Below are positions 19,161 to 25,282 of a stretch of DNA of 25,511 nt, in pieces (the stretch's first letter is position 1; every line of letters begins with the position of its first letter). Made by a program: the position numbers and the translations under genes. This stretch comes from a virus. The notes beneath the pieces are model-generated. The model saw only the letters and a list, made by a program, of their open reading frames with translations. It made no database searches and had not been told where the DNA came from. The DNA is taken from the IMG/VR virus record IMGVR_UViG_3300032285_000996, positions 1 through 25,511 of that record; one strand, written 5' to 3'.

Positions 19161-19498
19161 AGCCACAGTTCCACAGAGTAATCAGCGTTACTCATAGCAA
19201 GAACAGATACAACAAGGGCTTGATTGGTTATGTCTTAAGATACAACCAACGGCTATGGGACAAGGCAGTTTGCAGGGGTATAGACACAGAGATTTTCTAC
19301 CCAGCACAGGAGTTGTTCACTCGTGACGAGGAGCGCATGTTTGAGAAGATGTGTGTTGAGTGCCCCGTTATGATGGCTTGCCTTGAGTGGGGCTTAGCCC
19401 ATGAAAGGTACGGAGTATGGGGCGGGACGACACCACCCATGCGACACAAGATTAGAGCAAGGATTGGTTGGGCTTTGACAGAACCAAAACTTGGGTGA
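19157..19498 (+). CDS. whiB: WhiB-family iron-sulfur transcription regulator
   Basis: The 113-residue protein has the four cluster-binding cysteines at 39, 66, 69 and 75 (C...CVEC.....C) and the family signature GVWGG at 86-90, followed by a basic tail (RHKIRARIG). WhiB proteins bind a 4Fe-4S cluster and contact region 4 of the primary sigma factor to alter transcription; phage versions such as the one in mycobacteriophage TM4 can block host WhiB function. The N-terminal 35 residues are basic and longer than in minimal WhiB proteins. It is the last gene of the rightward cluster, ATGA-coupled to its neighbour and followed by a terminator. It is the main evidence that the host is an actinobacterium. 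Confidence 0.93.
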   Translation: MKPQFHRVISVTHSKNRYNKGLIGYVLRYNQRLWDKAVCRGIDTEIFYPAQELFTRDEERMFEKMCVECPVMMACLEWGLAHERYGVWGGTTPPMRHKIRARIGWALTEPKLG

Positions 19499-19509
19499 TA
19501 GGTTTACCT

Positions 19510-19554
19510 TGCACACCAGCCACTGCGAAGGGGAAGCGTAGCGGTTGGTGTGCA
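19510..19554. other. Long hairpin after whiB
   Basis: TGCACACCA (19510-19518) pairs with TGGTGTGCA (19546-19554), and the stem continues inward through GCC and CTGC with one mismatch and some wobble pairs, about 17 pairs in all. It has no U-run of its own and lies directly before the terminator, so it may protect the 3' end or strengthen termination in both directions. Confidence 0.65.
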
Positions 19555-19561
19555 TAGAAAG

Positions 19562-19596
19562 ACCCAGCGATTCTCTCCTGTCTCGCTGGGTTTCTC
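19562..19596. terminator. Bidirectional terminator between convergent gene clusters
   Basis: ACCCAGCGA (19562-19570) and TCGCTGGGT (19583-19591) form a perfect nine-base stem with a 12-base loop. Downstream on the plus strand comes TTTCTCT; on the minus strand the stem is followed by CTTTCTAT. It sits between whiB on the plus strand and the dNMP kinase gene on the minus strand, where both clusters end. Confidence 0.85.
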
Positions 19597-19602
19597 TATG
19601 TA

Positions 19603-20136
19603 TTAAAGGTTTAATTCCTTAGCAAGCATGAACACTTCATCACTTAAGTCATCAAGAGTTCCATCGTTGTAGATGACATGGCTAAACATGTAGTTATCCA
19701 TAGCGTGCTCAGACTTATGACCATTGGCTGGCTGGTGATTGTGTCTATTGATACGCCATAGCGAACCACTCAGTTGCTTGATTGCATTAGCCTCATTGGG
19801 ATAACGCACATCAGAGATAACAACTCTATCTTCATGGCTTAAGTCACGAAGCGCCATCTTAATCCACACATCATCGCCAAACATTGAACGACCTACCTCA
19901 GTACCAAAGACTTGCATAAGTCTACGCACCTCAGGGTTTTGCTTGGCTACATCCCAACCATAGTCATCCACATACTCAGACAAACGAGTGATGCTATCCA
20001 ACTTAGGGTTCAGTGTCATCAGTGCATGACGGATTGGGTCAGCAAAAGATACTCTGCGGTATCCGTAATTAAGACATAACAATTCAGCGGTGCTGTCCTT
20101 ACCACTGCGTGCGTATCCACTTAAACCAATAATCAT
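19603..20136 (-). CDS. Deoxynucleoside monophosphate kinase
   Basis: This 177-residue P-loop kinase begins IGLSGYARSGKDSTAELL with Walker A at residues 6-14 (GYARSGKDS), a conserved VSFADPIRHAL substrate segment, QVFGTEVGR near 75-83 and VVISDVRYPNEA near 105-116. These match the phage T4 gp1-like dNMP kinases that phosphorylate dNMPs to dNDPs for replication. It is the last gene of the leftward replication module and starts by ATGA overlap with a 41-residue gene. Confidence 0.85.
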   Translation of the reverse strand: MIIGLSGYARSGKDSTAELLCLNYGYRRVSFADPIRHALMTLNPKLDSITRLSEYVDDYGWDVAKQNPEVRRLMQVFGTEVGRSMFGDDVWIKMALRDLSHEDRVVISDVRYPNEANAIKQLSGSLWRINRHNHQPANGHKSEHAMDNYMFSHVIYNDGTLDDLSDEVFMLAKELNL

Positions 20137-20258
20137 TTAACACCCCACCAAATACCTACTGCAAGTGGACCGAGGTATACCTCAATGCATTTAAGATTCT
20201 TGTAGTGCACTATACCAATACAAAACATGCGCCAGTTAAACTCATGTGTCAGTATCAT
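20133..20258 (-). CDS. Unknown small protein (41 aa)
   Basis: This 41-residue gene fills the gap between the sigma factor and the kinase. It starts with ATG 20258, which overlaps the sigma stop, has TAGGAG just upstream, and its TGA overlaps the kinase ATG. The product (THEFNWRMFCIGIVHYKNLK followed by a hydrophobic tail ending GIWWGVK) has no known motif; the C-terminal part may be membrane-associated. Perfect ATGA junctions on both sides make it a probable real gene. Confidence 0.6.
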   Translation of the reverse strand: MILTHEFNWRMFCIGIVHYKNLKCIEVYLGPLAVGIWWGVK

Positions 20259-20908
20259 TCTTCACTCCTATCTGGTCGGCGGTATCTACGGTTGTTCCAT
20301 TGTGGTTGCTCACCACCGAGTCGCTCTTGTAACTTGGTAAGTGCACGAGACACACGCTTGCGTACAGCCTCGTCACTAATCGAATACTCAACAGCAAGGG
20401 CATCTATGTCTGTGCCTCCCTCTGCGAACCTGCGTTGCAACAGCAACTGGTCTTGTTCATTTAGTTTCTTAAGACCGAAAGACACATCACTTAACATAGC
20501 CTCACGATTCATTCCCTCGTTGGGCTTGCTTGAGGTAGAGATGAACTCATCCTTAGGCGAGGAAGATACTGTCCACTGTTCATAGTTCCATACATCTTTC
20601 AGCAACTCTTGCAAGATGTCATGCGTGTAATAGAAAGCATCCGATGGTGTTGACTTAGTTTTATAGGCACGCTCTTTGGCGGCAAACTTCTGTGACTCGT
20701 TGTTAAATGTACGCTTGAGTTTAAATACCAATGAGTCTTGGTTATGCCACTCCTCAATCTTGTGCCAATGTTCTAGTGCCCAAAGGTTAAGGTGTTGGTA
20801 GACATCATCAGCCGTGACTAAGTGCCTATGAATACGGGTACATCTAGCAGCAGATAAGCGTGCTACTTTATAGACCTGTTCCCATAGTAAATCTTTCTCG
20901 TCACTCAT
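20255..20908 (-). CDS. Phage RNA polymerase sigma factor (sigma-70 family, ECF-like)
   Basis: The 217-residue protein has an N-terminal region 2-like segment (TADDVYQHLNLWALEHW at 32-48), a variable middle, and a C-terminal region 4 helix-turn-helix at about 150-196 (LNEQDQLLLQRRFAEGG, then ALAVEYSISDEAVRKRVSRA). It should direct host RNA polymerase to phage promoters. The Ser/Lys linker at 113-133 is unusual. It overlaps the upstream gene by eight bases and the downstream small gene as ATGA. Because WhiB proteins act on sigma region 4, this gene and whiB may form one control circuit. A HTH regulator without polymerase contact is the alternative. Confidence 0.78.
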   Translation of the reverse strand: MSDEKDLLWEQVYKVARLSAARCTRIHRHLVTADDVYQHLNLWALEHWHKIEEWHNQDSLVFKLKRTFNNESQKFAAKERAYKTKSTPSDAFYYTHDILQELLKDVWNYEQWTVSSSPKDEFISTSSKPNEGMNREAMLSDVSFGLKKLNEQDQLLLQRRFAEGGTDIDALAVEYSISDEAVRKRVSRALTKLQERLGGEQPQWNNRRYRRPDRSEE

Positions 20909-21287
20909 TCTTTAATTGCCTCATTGCCTCTAGTAAGTTATCAACTGTGATGAGATACCCCTTGCTTTTATTCGGGGGAATCTCGCAGGTAATCTCTCTA
21001 CCAAAGTTCTTTATTGCGTAGTGTACATGGTCAGTAGGTACCATCAGCACACCCTTCTCAAGTACGAACGCCCAGTAAGCAGCCTCAGTCACCATCAAAC
21101 CTGATGCTTCCCATGATTGTGTCTTAAGAAACCAACACTCAACTTCTATGTAGAGGTTACCTGTCTTGTTCCATTTTCTGTCACGCTTTACTTCTATTGT
21201 CTTGCCTTCGGTAAGTAGTTCTTCAACTAACTTCTCACCTTTACGCCCGTATCCAAAGTCTAAATCAAAGGATGAATTTTTAGCCAT
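20901..21287 (-). CDS. Putative PD-(D/E)XK nuclease-like protein (128 aa)
   Basis: The N-terminal half reads FGYGRKGEKLVEELL followed by TIEVKRDRKWNKTGNLYIE. A helix with an acidic residue, then a strand with E-V-K (Glu32, Lys34), is the minimal active-site pattern of the PD-(D/E)XK fold. The rest (SWEASGLMVTEAAYWAFVLE) resembles small phage nuclease-like proteins. It is wedged between primase and sigma genes with short overlaps on both sides. It may act in recombination or DNA processing; catalytic competence is not certain. Confidence 0.6.
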   Translation of the reverse strand: MAKNSSFDLDFGYGRKGEKLVEELLTEGKTIEVKRDRKWNKTGNLYIEVECWFLKTQSWEASGLMVTEAAYWAFVLEKGVLMVPTDHVHYAIKNFGREITCEIPPNKSKGYLITVDNLLEAMRQLKNE

Positions 21288-21912
21288 GTGTTAGCACGCC
21301 GACTCGCTTTCGCAAACCGTCTGCCCCTTCTGCTAGGTAGACATCGTTAACATCCTGACCCTCAGGCATGAACACAGGGAATACATTGTCTAGTTCTCTA
21401 CTTAGATTCTTAGCCATCTCCCTGCCAGCGTTGTCTCCATCGCAGAGCAGAATTACTTTGTTCCAATCAGCAAGTACTCGTGAGTAAAAAGGTTTCCAGT
21501 TGTTAGCCCCTGGTAAACCAACTGCAGCAAACCCAGCCTGTGTTGCTACCACTGTGTCAAGTTCACCTTCGCATACAATCAAAGCATCATCATCTTTGTT
21601 GAGTGCATTGATGTTAAAGATGTGAGTCGTAGCACCTGGTCTTGACATGTACTTAGGACCTGGTGCATCAGGACTTAAGGCACGAAAGCGTATGTCAATA
21701 GTTCCAGCAGGTGTCAGGTATGGGATAGATAACTTACCGATGTAAGGCTCATGTCCAACCTCAGGATTCTTTACGAAGCCGAGGCGAAACATACGAGCCG
21801 TTGCCTCTGTTATACCGCGACTCTCCAGATACGGAAGAATCTCTCCGAGGTTTTGAGCGTAAGTCTCCGTTGCTCTCTCCAGTAATTCTCTCTGCGATTT
21901 GCTTAGCCTCAT
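21280..21912 (-). CDS. DNA primase, TOPRIM catalytic part
   Basis: The 210-residue protein includes a primase linker motif (ILPYLESRGITEATARMFRL), a core strand KLSIPYLTPAG, and a TOPRIM domain: EGELD at 115-119 and DGDNAG at 158-163, which bind the two metal ions. It makes RNA primers for replication. The zinc-binding domain is encoded separately by the upstream overlapping gene. ATG 21912 has GGAG nine bases upstream, and a TGA lies in the same frame three codons before it, so it is an independent start, not a frameshift product. The helicase domain is also separate, in the 24095-24874 gene. Confidence 0.85.
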   Translation of the reverse strand: MRLSKSQRELLERATETYAQNLGEILPYLESRGITEATARMFRLGFVKNPEVGHEPYIGKLSIPYLTPAGTIDIRFRALSPDAPGPKYMSRPGATTHIFNINALNKDDDALIVCEGELDTVVATQAGFAAVGLPGANNWKPFYSRVLADWNKVILLCDGDNAGREMAKNLSRELDNVFPVFMPEGQDVNDVYLAEGADGLRKRVGVLTHG

Positions 21913-22138
21913 TGAAAGTCACTCCTTCTTTCTTCATAATGATTGAGTACACATCGCCAGCCATGTCGCAGCCGAAGCATCTGAACCCACCGTTTTCTGT
22001 ATTAAGACGAGCAGACTTTACTCTATCACCGTGGAACGCACAGCGCACAGTCACCCAACCTCGTCTGCCTTGAGGTATGTCAAAGCCGTAATGTTCTAAT
22101 ACTTTTCCCAAGTCATGCTTAGAGTTTTGCAAGAGCAT
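21761..22138 (-). CDS. DNA primase, zinc-binding (CHC2) part
   Basis: This 125-residue protein holds the zinc ribbon of DnaG-type primases: C33, H36, C54 and C57 in the arrangement VRCAFHGD...GFRCFGC, followed by DVYSIIMKKEGVTFNEAKQI. That domain selects the template start site. After the zinc domain the last 50 codons overlap, in another frame, the start of the TOPRIM gene; the tail (basic, Ser/Arg-rich) looks unlike a primase and may exist only because of the overlap. ATG 22138 is preferred over GTG 22141 for spacing from AAAGG. Confidence 0.82.
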   Translation of the reverse strand: MLLQNSKHDLGKVLEHYGFDIPQGRRGWVTVRCAFHGDRVKSARLNTENGGFRCFGCDMAGDVYSIIMKKEGVTFNEAKQIAERITGESNGDLRSKPRRDSSVSGESRYNRGNGSYVSPRLRKES

Positions 22139-22484
22139 CACTAAGCCTTTGTACTACATACGCATCCTCAATTCCCTTATTAGATGCTTTGATAATTACC
22201 AATGGTGTTGGTGCAATCTTCAATCGCTTAGCAATACGGTAGTTCTCAGCCTCAACTAAAGCCTCACGAATCCACCCAGATAAATCTATCTTGCCGTCAC
22301 GCCGTGGTGCCTTGGCTTCAATCACATAGATGTCGTTGTCAGTAGGTAATGCAACATCACCAATGTCATTGCGACCAGCACGAGGTAAGCGCTGTGCGTT
22401 ATACCCGTTCTCCATTAGCCAATCGGCTAAGTCAATCTCAAAGGCTGCACCTCTGCGTTTGTTACTTGCTTGCTGAGTTACCAT
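22119..22484 (-). CDS. Holliday-junction-resolvase-like protein
   Basis: The 121-residue protein matches the Hjc-type PD-(D/E)XK pattern: NKRRGAAFEIDLADWL with Glu16, RAGRNDIGDVAL with Asp43, and YVIEAKAP with Glu56 and Lys58, followed by a long helix (WIREALVEAENYRIAK). These enzymes cut four-way DNA junctions during recombination and before packaging. ATG 22484 overlaps the previous stop as TAATG; a longer in-frame start has no support. It overlaps the primase zinc-domain gene by 20 bases. Confidence 0.8.
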   Translation of the reverse strand: MVTQQASNKRRGAAFEIDLADWLMENGYNAQRLPRAGRNDIGDVALPTDNDIYVIEAKAPRRDGKIDLSGWIREALVEAENYRIAKRLKIAPTPLVIIKASNKGIEDAYVVQRLSDALAKL

Positions 22485-22807
22485 TAAAATAATTTGCCTT
22501 CCTCTGTTGAAGAAATCCATACGATGCAATCATTATCGTTAATGTTTTTTCTTGTGCGACCTGAATCAACAATGAACCCATCTTTCAATAATGTCATGCG
22601 AGTTGGGCGTACAGTATTTCCATTAAGACTTAAGAAAGATTCTATCTCTTGGTCTGTTGCTCCATTAAAACCTTGCAGTTTAATAAACTCGTAAACCTTT
22701 GCACGCCAAGAACCAGTACGCGGTAATGCTTTTAGTGCAGCAGTTTTTGATGTATGCCTTGCTGCTTGTGCAATTATTACTGTGTTTCTATTAACCTTGT
22801 GGTCCAT
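22484..22807 (-). CDS. Winged-helix DNA-binding protein (107 aa)
   Basis: Residues about 35-105 fit a winged helix: WRAKVYEFIKLQGFNG, TDQEIESFLSLNGNTVRPTR as the recognition helix region, then a wing with LLKDGFIVDSGRTRKN and IVWISS. Similar proteins are common in phage replication modules and may regulate or support replication. The start at 22807 has AGGAGAACAAC before it. It overlaps the glycosyltransferase gene by 17 bases and joins the resolvase gene as TAATG. Confidence 0.7.
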   Translation of the reverse strand: MDHKVNRNTVIIAQAARHTSKTAALKALPRTGSWRAKVYEFIKLQGFNGATDQEIESFLSLNGNTVRPTRMTLLKDGFIVDSGRTRKNINDNDCIVWISSTEEGKLF

Positions 22808-23525
22808 TGTTGTTCTCCTGATTCGCTGCTGCTTGTGCTGCTTGCCAGTACAGTGCATAGTAATTCTCATCGTAGGCAAAGCGCTTCATGTGCTTTGCGA
22901 TAGCACCAGTGTGTGCATGTACAGGTACACCTGCTGCTTTAAGTTTACGGAAGAACACAATGTCCTCACCCACAAACTTCTCACCAACATTCTCAATCTC
23001 TGCAAACATAGACTGACCTGGAAACTTCTGTCTTAAGGCAGGAACCACTGACTTATGCATGAGCGTAAGCCCAAGCCCTGCATTATCTACCTTGATAACT
23101 TGGTCCTTAGGTAGCGGGTGCTTGTACTTAATCTCATACTCATTGTCAGTCTCATCAAACAAGGCAGGCATAGGTTGCATGAGTGATGACTCCATCTGCT
23201 TAGAGATAAAGTAAACACCCGATACAACTGGGCGTGCAATCTTGTCTGCTGTATTCCACAACAGTTCAAGGATGTCAAGGGTTAACACGATGTCAGAGTC
23301 AACCCATAGCAACCAGTCTGTCTTAATACTGTCAGCCCACATGTCGAACAAGGCTTGGCGTTGGCGACCAATCTGATTACCTTGCACACGCACAGCATTG
23401 TGAATACCAATGTTGCGTGTTGGTGCAGTAATCGTGGTGTACATCAGACCTTCGGTGAACTTACCGTCAGTCAAACCATTGTCACACCAACCAATAGATA
23501 ATGTTTCTTTACTACTGTGTGCCAT
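22791..23525 (-). CDS. GT-A glycosyltransferase (244 aa)
   Basis: The protein has the GT-A nucleotide-sugar motif DSD at residues 76-78 in DWLLWVDSDIVLTLD, a conserved helix (NQIGRQRQALFDMW), an acceptor-side motif GEDIVFFRKLKAAG (186-199) and a histidine-rich end (VHAHTGAIAKHMK). This resembles family 2-like phage glycosyltransferases that modify DNA, proteins or cell-surface sugars. The target is unknown; lying among DNA-metabolism genes, DNA or a host surface component are both possible. ATG 23525 is preferred, with CGAGG upstream; 23543 is an alternative. It overlaps both neighbours. Confidence 0.78.
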   Translation of the reverse strand: MAHSSKETLSIGWCDNGLTDGKFTEGLMYTTITAPTRNIGIHNAVRVQGNQIGRQRQALFDMWADSIKTDWLLWVDSDIVLTLDILELLWNTADKIARPVVSGVYFISKQMESSLMQPMPALFDETDNEYEIKYKHPLPKDQVIKVDNAGLGLTLMHKSVVPALRQKFPGQSMFAEIENVGEKFVGEDIVFFRKLKAAGVPVHAHTGAIAKHMKRFAYDENYYALYWQAAQAAANQENNNGPQG

Positions 23526-23826
23526 CCATAGCCTCGCTCTCATCAATAACTTTAAGGGCGCTCTCGCCCATCTCTTTAAAAGAATCTGCCAAAGTAACTA
23601 AACTTGCAGCAATTTCCTCAATACATTCTGGACCATGATGTTCTTGTAAATGTTTACCAAACTGACCAACATAATCTGCAAACTGCATAGCCTCTAGCCA
23701 AATAGTATTTGGGTCATAGATTTGTTTCGATGCTTCGTTAACCTGTTCAAGTACACCAGGCAACTCAGCAATGATGATGTCTTTAACTTCCTGAGGTACC
23801 TTCAACTTGCTTAGTACTGCTTCCAT
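23512..23826 (-). CDS. Unknown helical protein (104 aa)
   Basis: A 104-residue all-helical protein (EAVLSKLKVPQEVKDIIIAE, then EQVNEASKQIYDP and CIEEIAASLVTLADSFKEMG) with no recognised family. The frame is open to 24057, but that part overlaps the well-supported 100-residue gene, so I choose ATG 23826, with AAAGG immediately before it. The start is uncertain and a TTG upstream is possible. It overlaps the next gene by 14 bases. Confidence 0.6.
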   Translation of the reverse strand: MEAVLSKLKVPQEVKDIIIAELPGVLEQVNEASKQIYDPNTIWLEAMQFADYVGQFGKHLQEHHGPECIEEIAASLVTLADSFKEMGESALKVIDESEAMDGTQ

Positions 23827-24085
23827 CCTTTGCGGTGAAAGTAACAGTTCTTCCGTCAATGTAAGATTCGAACTGTTCTTCCGTGAGGTCCATGAACTCA
23901 CCAGTCTTTTTATTTTTCCAAACAAGTGCCCTCCAACCAGCGGTGTATGTAAGTACACGGGGTGTAAATTTAATTTGTGTTTCAATGTCAGTCTTAAAAC
24001 GCTCTGTCTTAATAACGAACTCGTCTCCGACTTCGCTGGCTGGTACCTCGCCACCATTTTCTATTACTGATAAATCCCAATCCAT
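23783..24085 (-). CDS. Unknown protein (100 aa)
   Basis: A 100-residue mixed beta protein: GDEFVIKTERFKTDIETQIK, TYTAGWRALVWKNKKTGEFM and GRTVTFTAKDGSSTKQ. No motif points to a function. The start at 24085 has AAGGAG at good spacing. Together with the following helical gene it lies between helicase and glycosyltransferase, so a replication accessory role is a guess. Confidence 0.65.
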   Translation of the reverse strand: MDWDLSVIENGGEVPASEVGDEFVIKTERFKTDIETQIKFTPRVLTYTAGWRALVWKNKKTGEFMDLTEEQFESYIDGRTVTFTAKDGSSTKQVEGTSGS

Positions 24086-24094
24086 TTGTATCTC

Positions 24095-24874
24095 CTAAGG
24101 TTGTCCAACATCTAGTACCTGCATACTTGCAGGGTCATACGAAAGCCACACTGGTGTGCTTCCGTTAGCATCGGCGGGTCCGTAACGATTCTTAACAGCA
24201 CACACACCCATCGTAGAGATTTGGTTAATGACTGTAAGTATCAGACTCGGAGTCTGAGCGACCTTGCCATGTAGTGCTTTTTGTGGTGGGCAAGGGTTAC
24301 CAGGTACCCCCTCAGAGGTGTGGTGACAAACCACAACCGCAGCACCAGTCTCCCGTGCCCACCACTTAAGTTCCTTCATCAGTGTACGCAAACCACCCCA
24401 CTCATCTTGCGAATCCATGGTTACATCCACTGCATTGTCAAGCACAATCAAACGAACATCCTCACCAAGTCGTTCACGAGTAGCAAGTACTGCATCCTCA
24501 ATGTCCTTAAGTGTTGGTGATGAATCAAACTCCCAATAAATGTGGTCAGCAGGCTTGAGCATTTGCGCTGCCCAGTCTCTGTCCATTTCCATTAGAGGTT
24601 CTACTTCTGCTTGTTGCTTTCCCGTCAGCAGTGCAAGCAAACGAAGGCTCATCGTATGTGAGTGTGTATCTGCAGAGATGTAAAGAGTTGGAACTTTTGC
24701 ACGGACTGCCAAGGACAAAGCAAGCGTTGACTTGCCTGCCCCTGGCGGTCCAGCAATCATGCTCACCTCGCCGTAACGGATTGCTATTTGTTGAGCAGCG
24801 AAGGAGTGCCAGACCACAGGAAGGGTTGCACCCCCTCGTGATTCTGTCTTAATAGCACGGCTGAGTAAGCGCAT
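24095..24874 (-). CDS. RecA/DnaB-like ATPase (probable replicative helicase)
   Basis: A 259-residue RecA-fold ATPase with Walker A GPPGAGKST at 42-50, a conserved LYISADTHSH motif, Walker B LIVLDN at 142-147, and sensor-like VVVCHHTSEG at 180-189. A single RecA domain without the DnaB N-terminal domain is common for phage helicases and for Sak4-type recombinases; the ISAD and CHHT motifs fit DnaB/KaiC-like better than Sak4 as I read it. It probably works with the split primase downstream. The C-terminal part contains NRYGPADANGS, a likely DNA-contact loop. Confidence 0.75.
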   Translation of the reverse strand: MRLLSRAIKTESRGGATLPVVWHSFAAQQIAIRYGEVSMIAGPPGAGKSTLALSLAVRAKVPTLYISADTHSHTMSLRLLALLTGKQQAEVEPLMEMDRDWAAQMLKPADHIYWEFDSSPTLKDIEDAVLATRERLGEDVRLIVLDNAVDVTMDSQDEWGGLRTLMKELKWWARETGAAVVVCHHTSEGVPGNPCPPQKALHGKVAQTPSLILTVINQISTMGVCAVKNRYGPADANGSTPVWLSYDPASMQVLDVGQP

Positions 24875-24877
24875 TTT

Positions 24878-25282
24878 TTATGCAGGTACCTTGTTCTGGC
24901 AAGCCTGTCCCTGTGGCTTTGGGCACGCATAAAATGCTTTGTACGGACGACCCGTTGACTTAGCAATACCTGCTGGTACATGGCGCATTGGTCCACCACC
25001 GCAAGTACAATCAGGTACCTGACCTGCTGGCTTGTAACCTGCTGGTGCTGGGTATGAAGGTGCAACTGCAGCCACTGGTGTGTGACCTACAACTTCTGGC
25101 TTAAGACCAGCATTGCTTACTGCACAGATAGCATCAATGCTTGACTCAAGGTCAGCGATTGCTGCGATGCGAAGTGTCAAACCATCTAGCGCTGCATCTA
25201 GTTCAGCATCAGAGGTTGCACGGATGTTAAGTAAAGTACCCTTAGGTGTCTTTACATTTACTTGGTATAGCGCTTCATTCAT
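24878..25282 (-). CDS. Zinc-ribbon protein of the replication module (134 aa)
   Basis: The N-terminal half is beta-rich then helical (YQVNVKTPKGTLLNIRATSD, DAALDGLTLRIAAIADLE). A Pro/Ala linker follows, then a zinc ribbon starting CTCGGGPMRH and ending YACPKPQGQACQN. This C-terminal ribbon resembles those of small single-stranded DNA-binding or nuclease-associated phage proteins. AGGAGAACCAA precedes ATG 25282. It overlaps the nuclease gene by eight bases and is followed three bases later by the ATPase gene, consistent with a joint recombination or replication unit. Confidence 0.65.
   Translation of the reverse strand: MNEALYQVNVKTPKGTLLNIRATSDAELDAALDGLTLRIAAIADLESSIDAICAVSNAGLKPEVVGHTPVAAVAPSYPAPAGYKPAGQVPDCTCGGGPMRHVPAGIAKSTGRPYKAFYACPKPQGQACQNKVPA

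Larger units (their letters stand above)
15000..19239 (+). repeat. Cluster of 22 CTTAAG(AC) motifs across the rightward gene cluster
   Basis: Copies begin at about 15000, 15060, 15414, 15676, 15767, 16005, 16090, 16227, 16410, 16590, 16737, 16756, 17101, 17494, 17533, 17617, 17770, 17932, 18264, 18543, 18777 and 19234. Most extend to CTTAAGACA in the direction of transcription; the copy at 15412-15421 is the full palindrome GTCTTAAGAC. Near variants ATTAAGAC occur at 16205 and 18904. About one copy is expected in this length. Copies lie both between genes and within them, where they read Leu-Lys-Thr. Confidence 0.9.

Noticed and set aside
23827-24057. N-terminal extension of the 104-residue protein (open frame to 24057)
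   Set aside because: It lies almost wholly over the 100-residue gene that has a strong ribosome site, and the extended sequence looks like out-of-frame translation.
12700-25020. Apparent frequency of GGTACC
   Set aside because: I noted about eleven copies against about five expected, a mild excess with no pattern of position or orientation.
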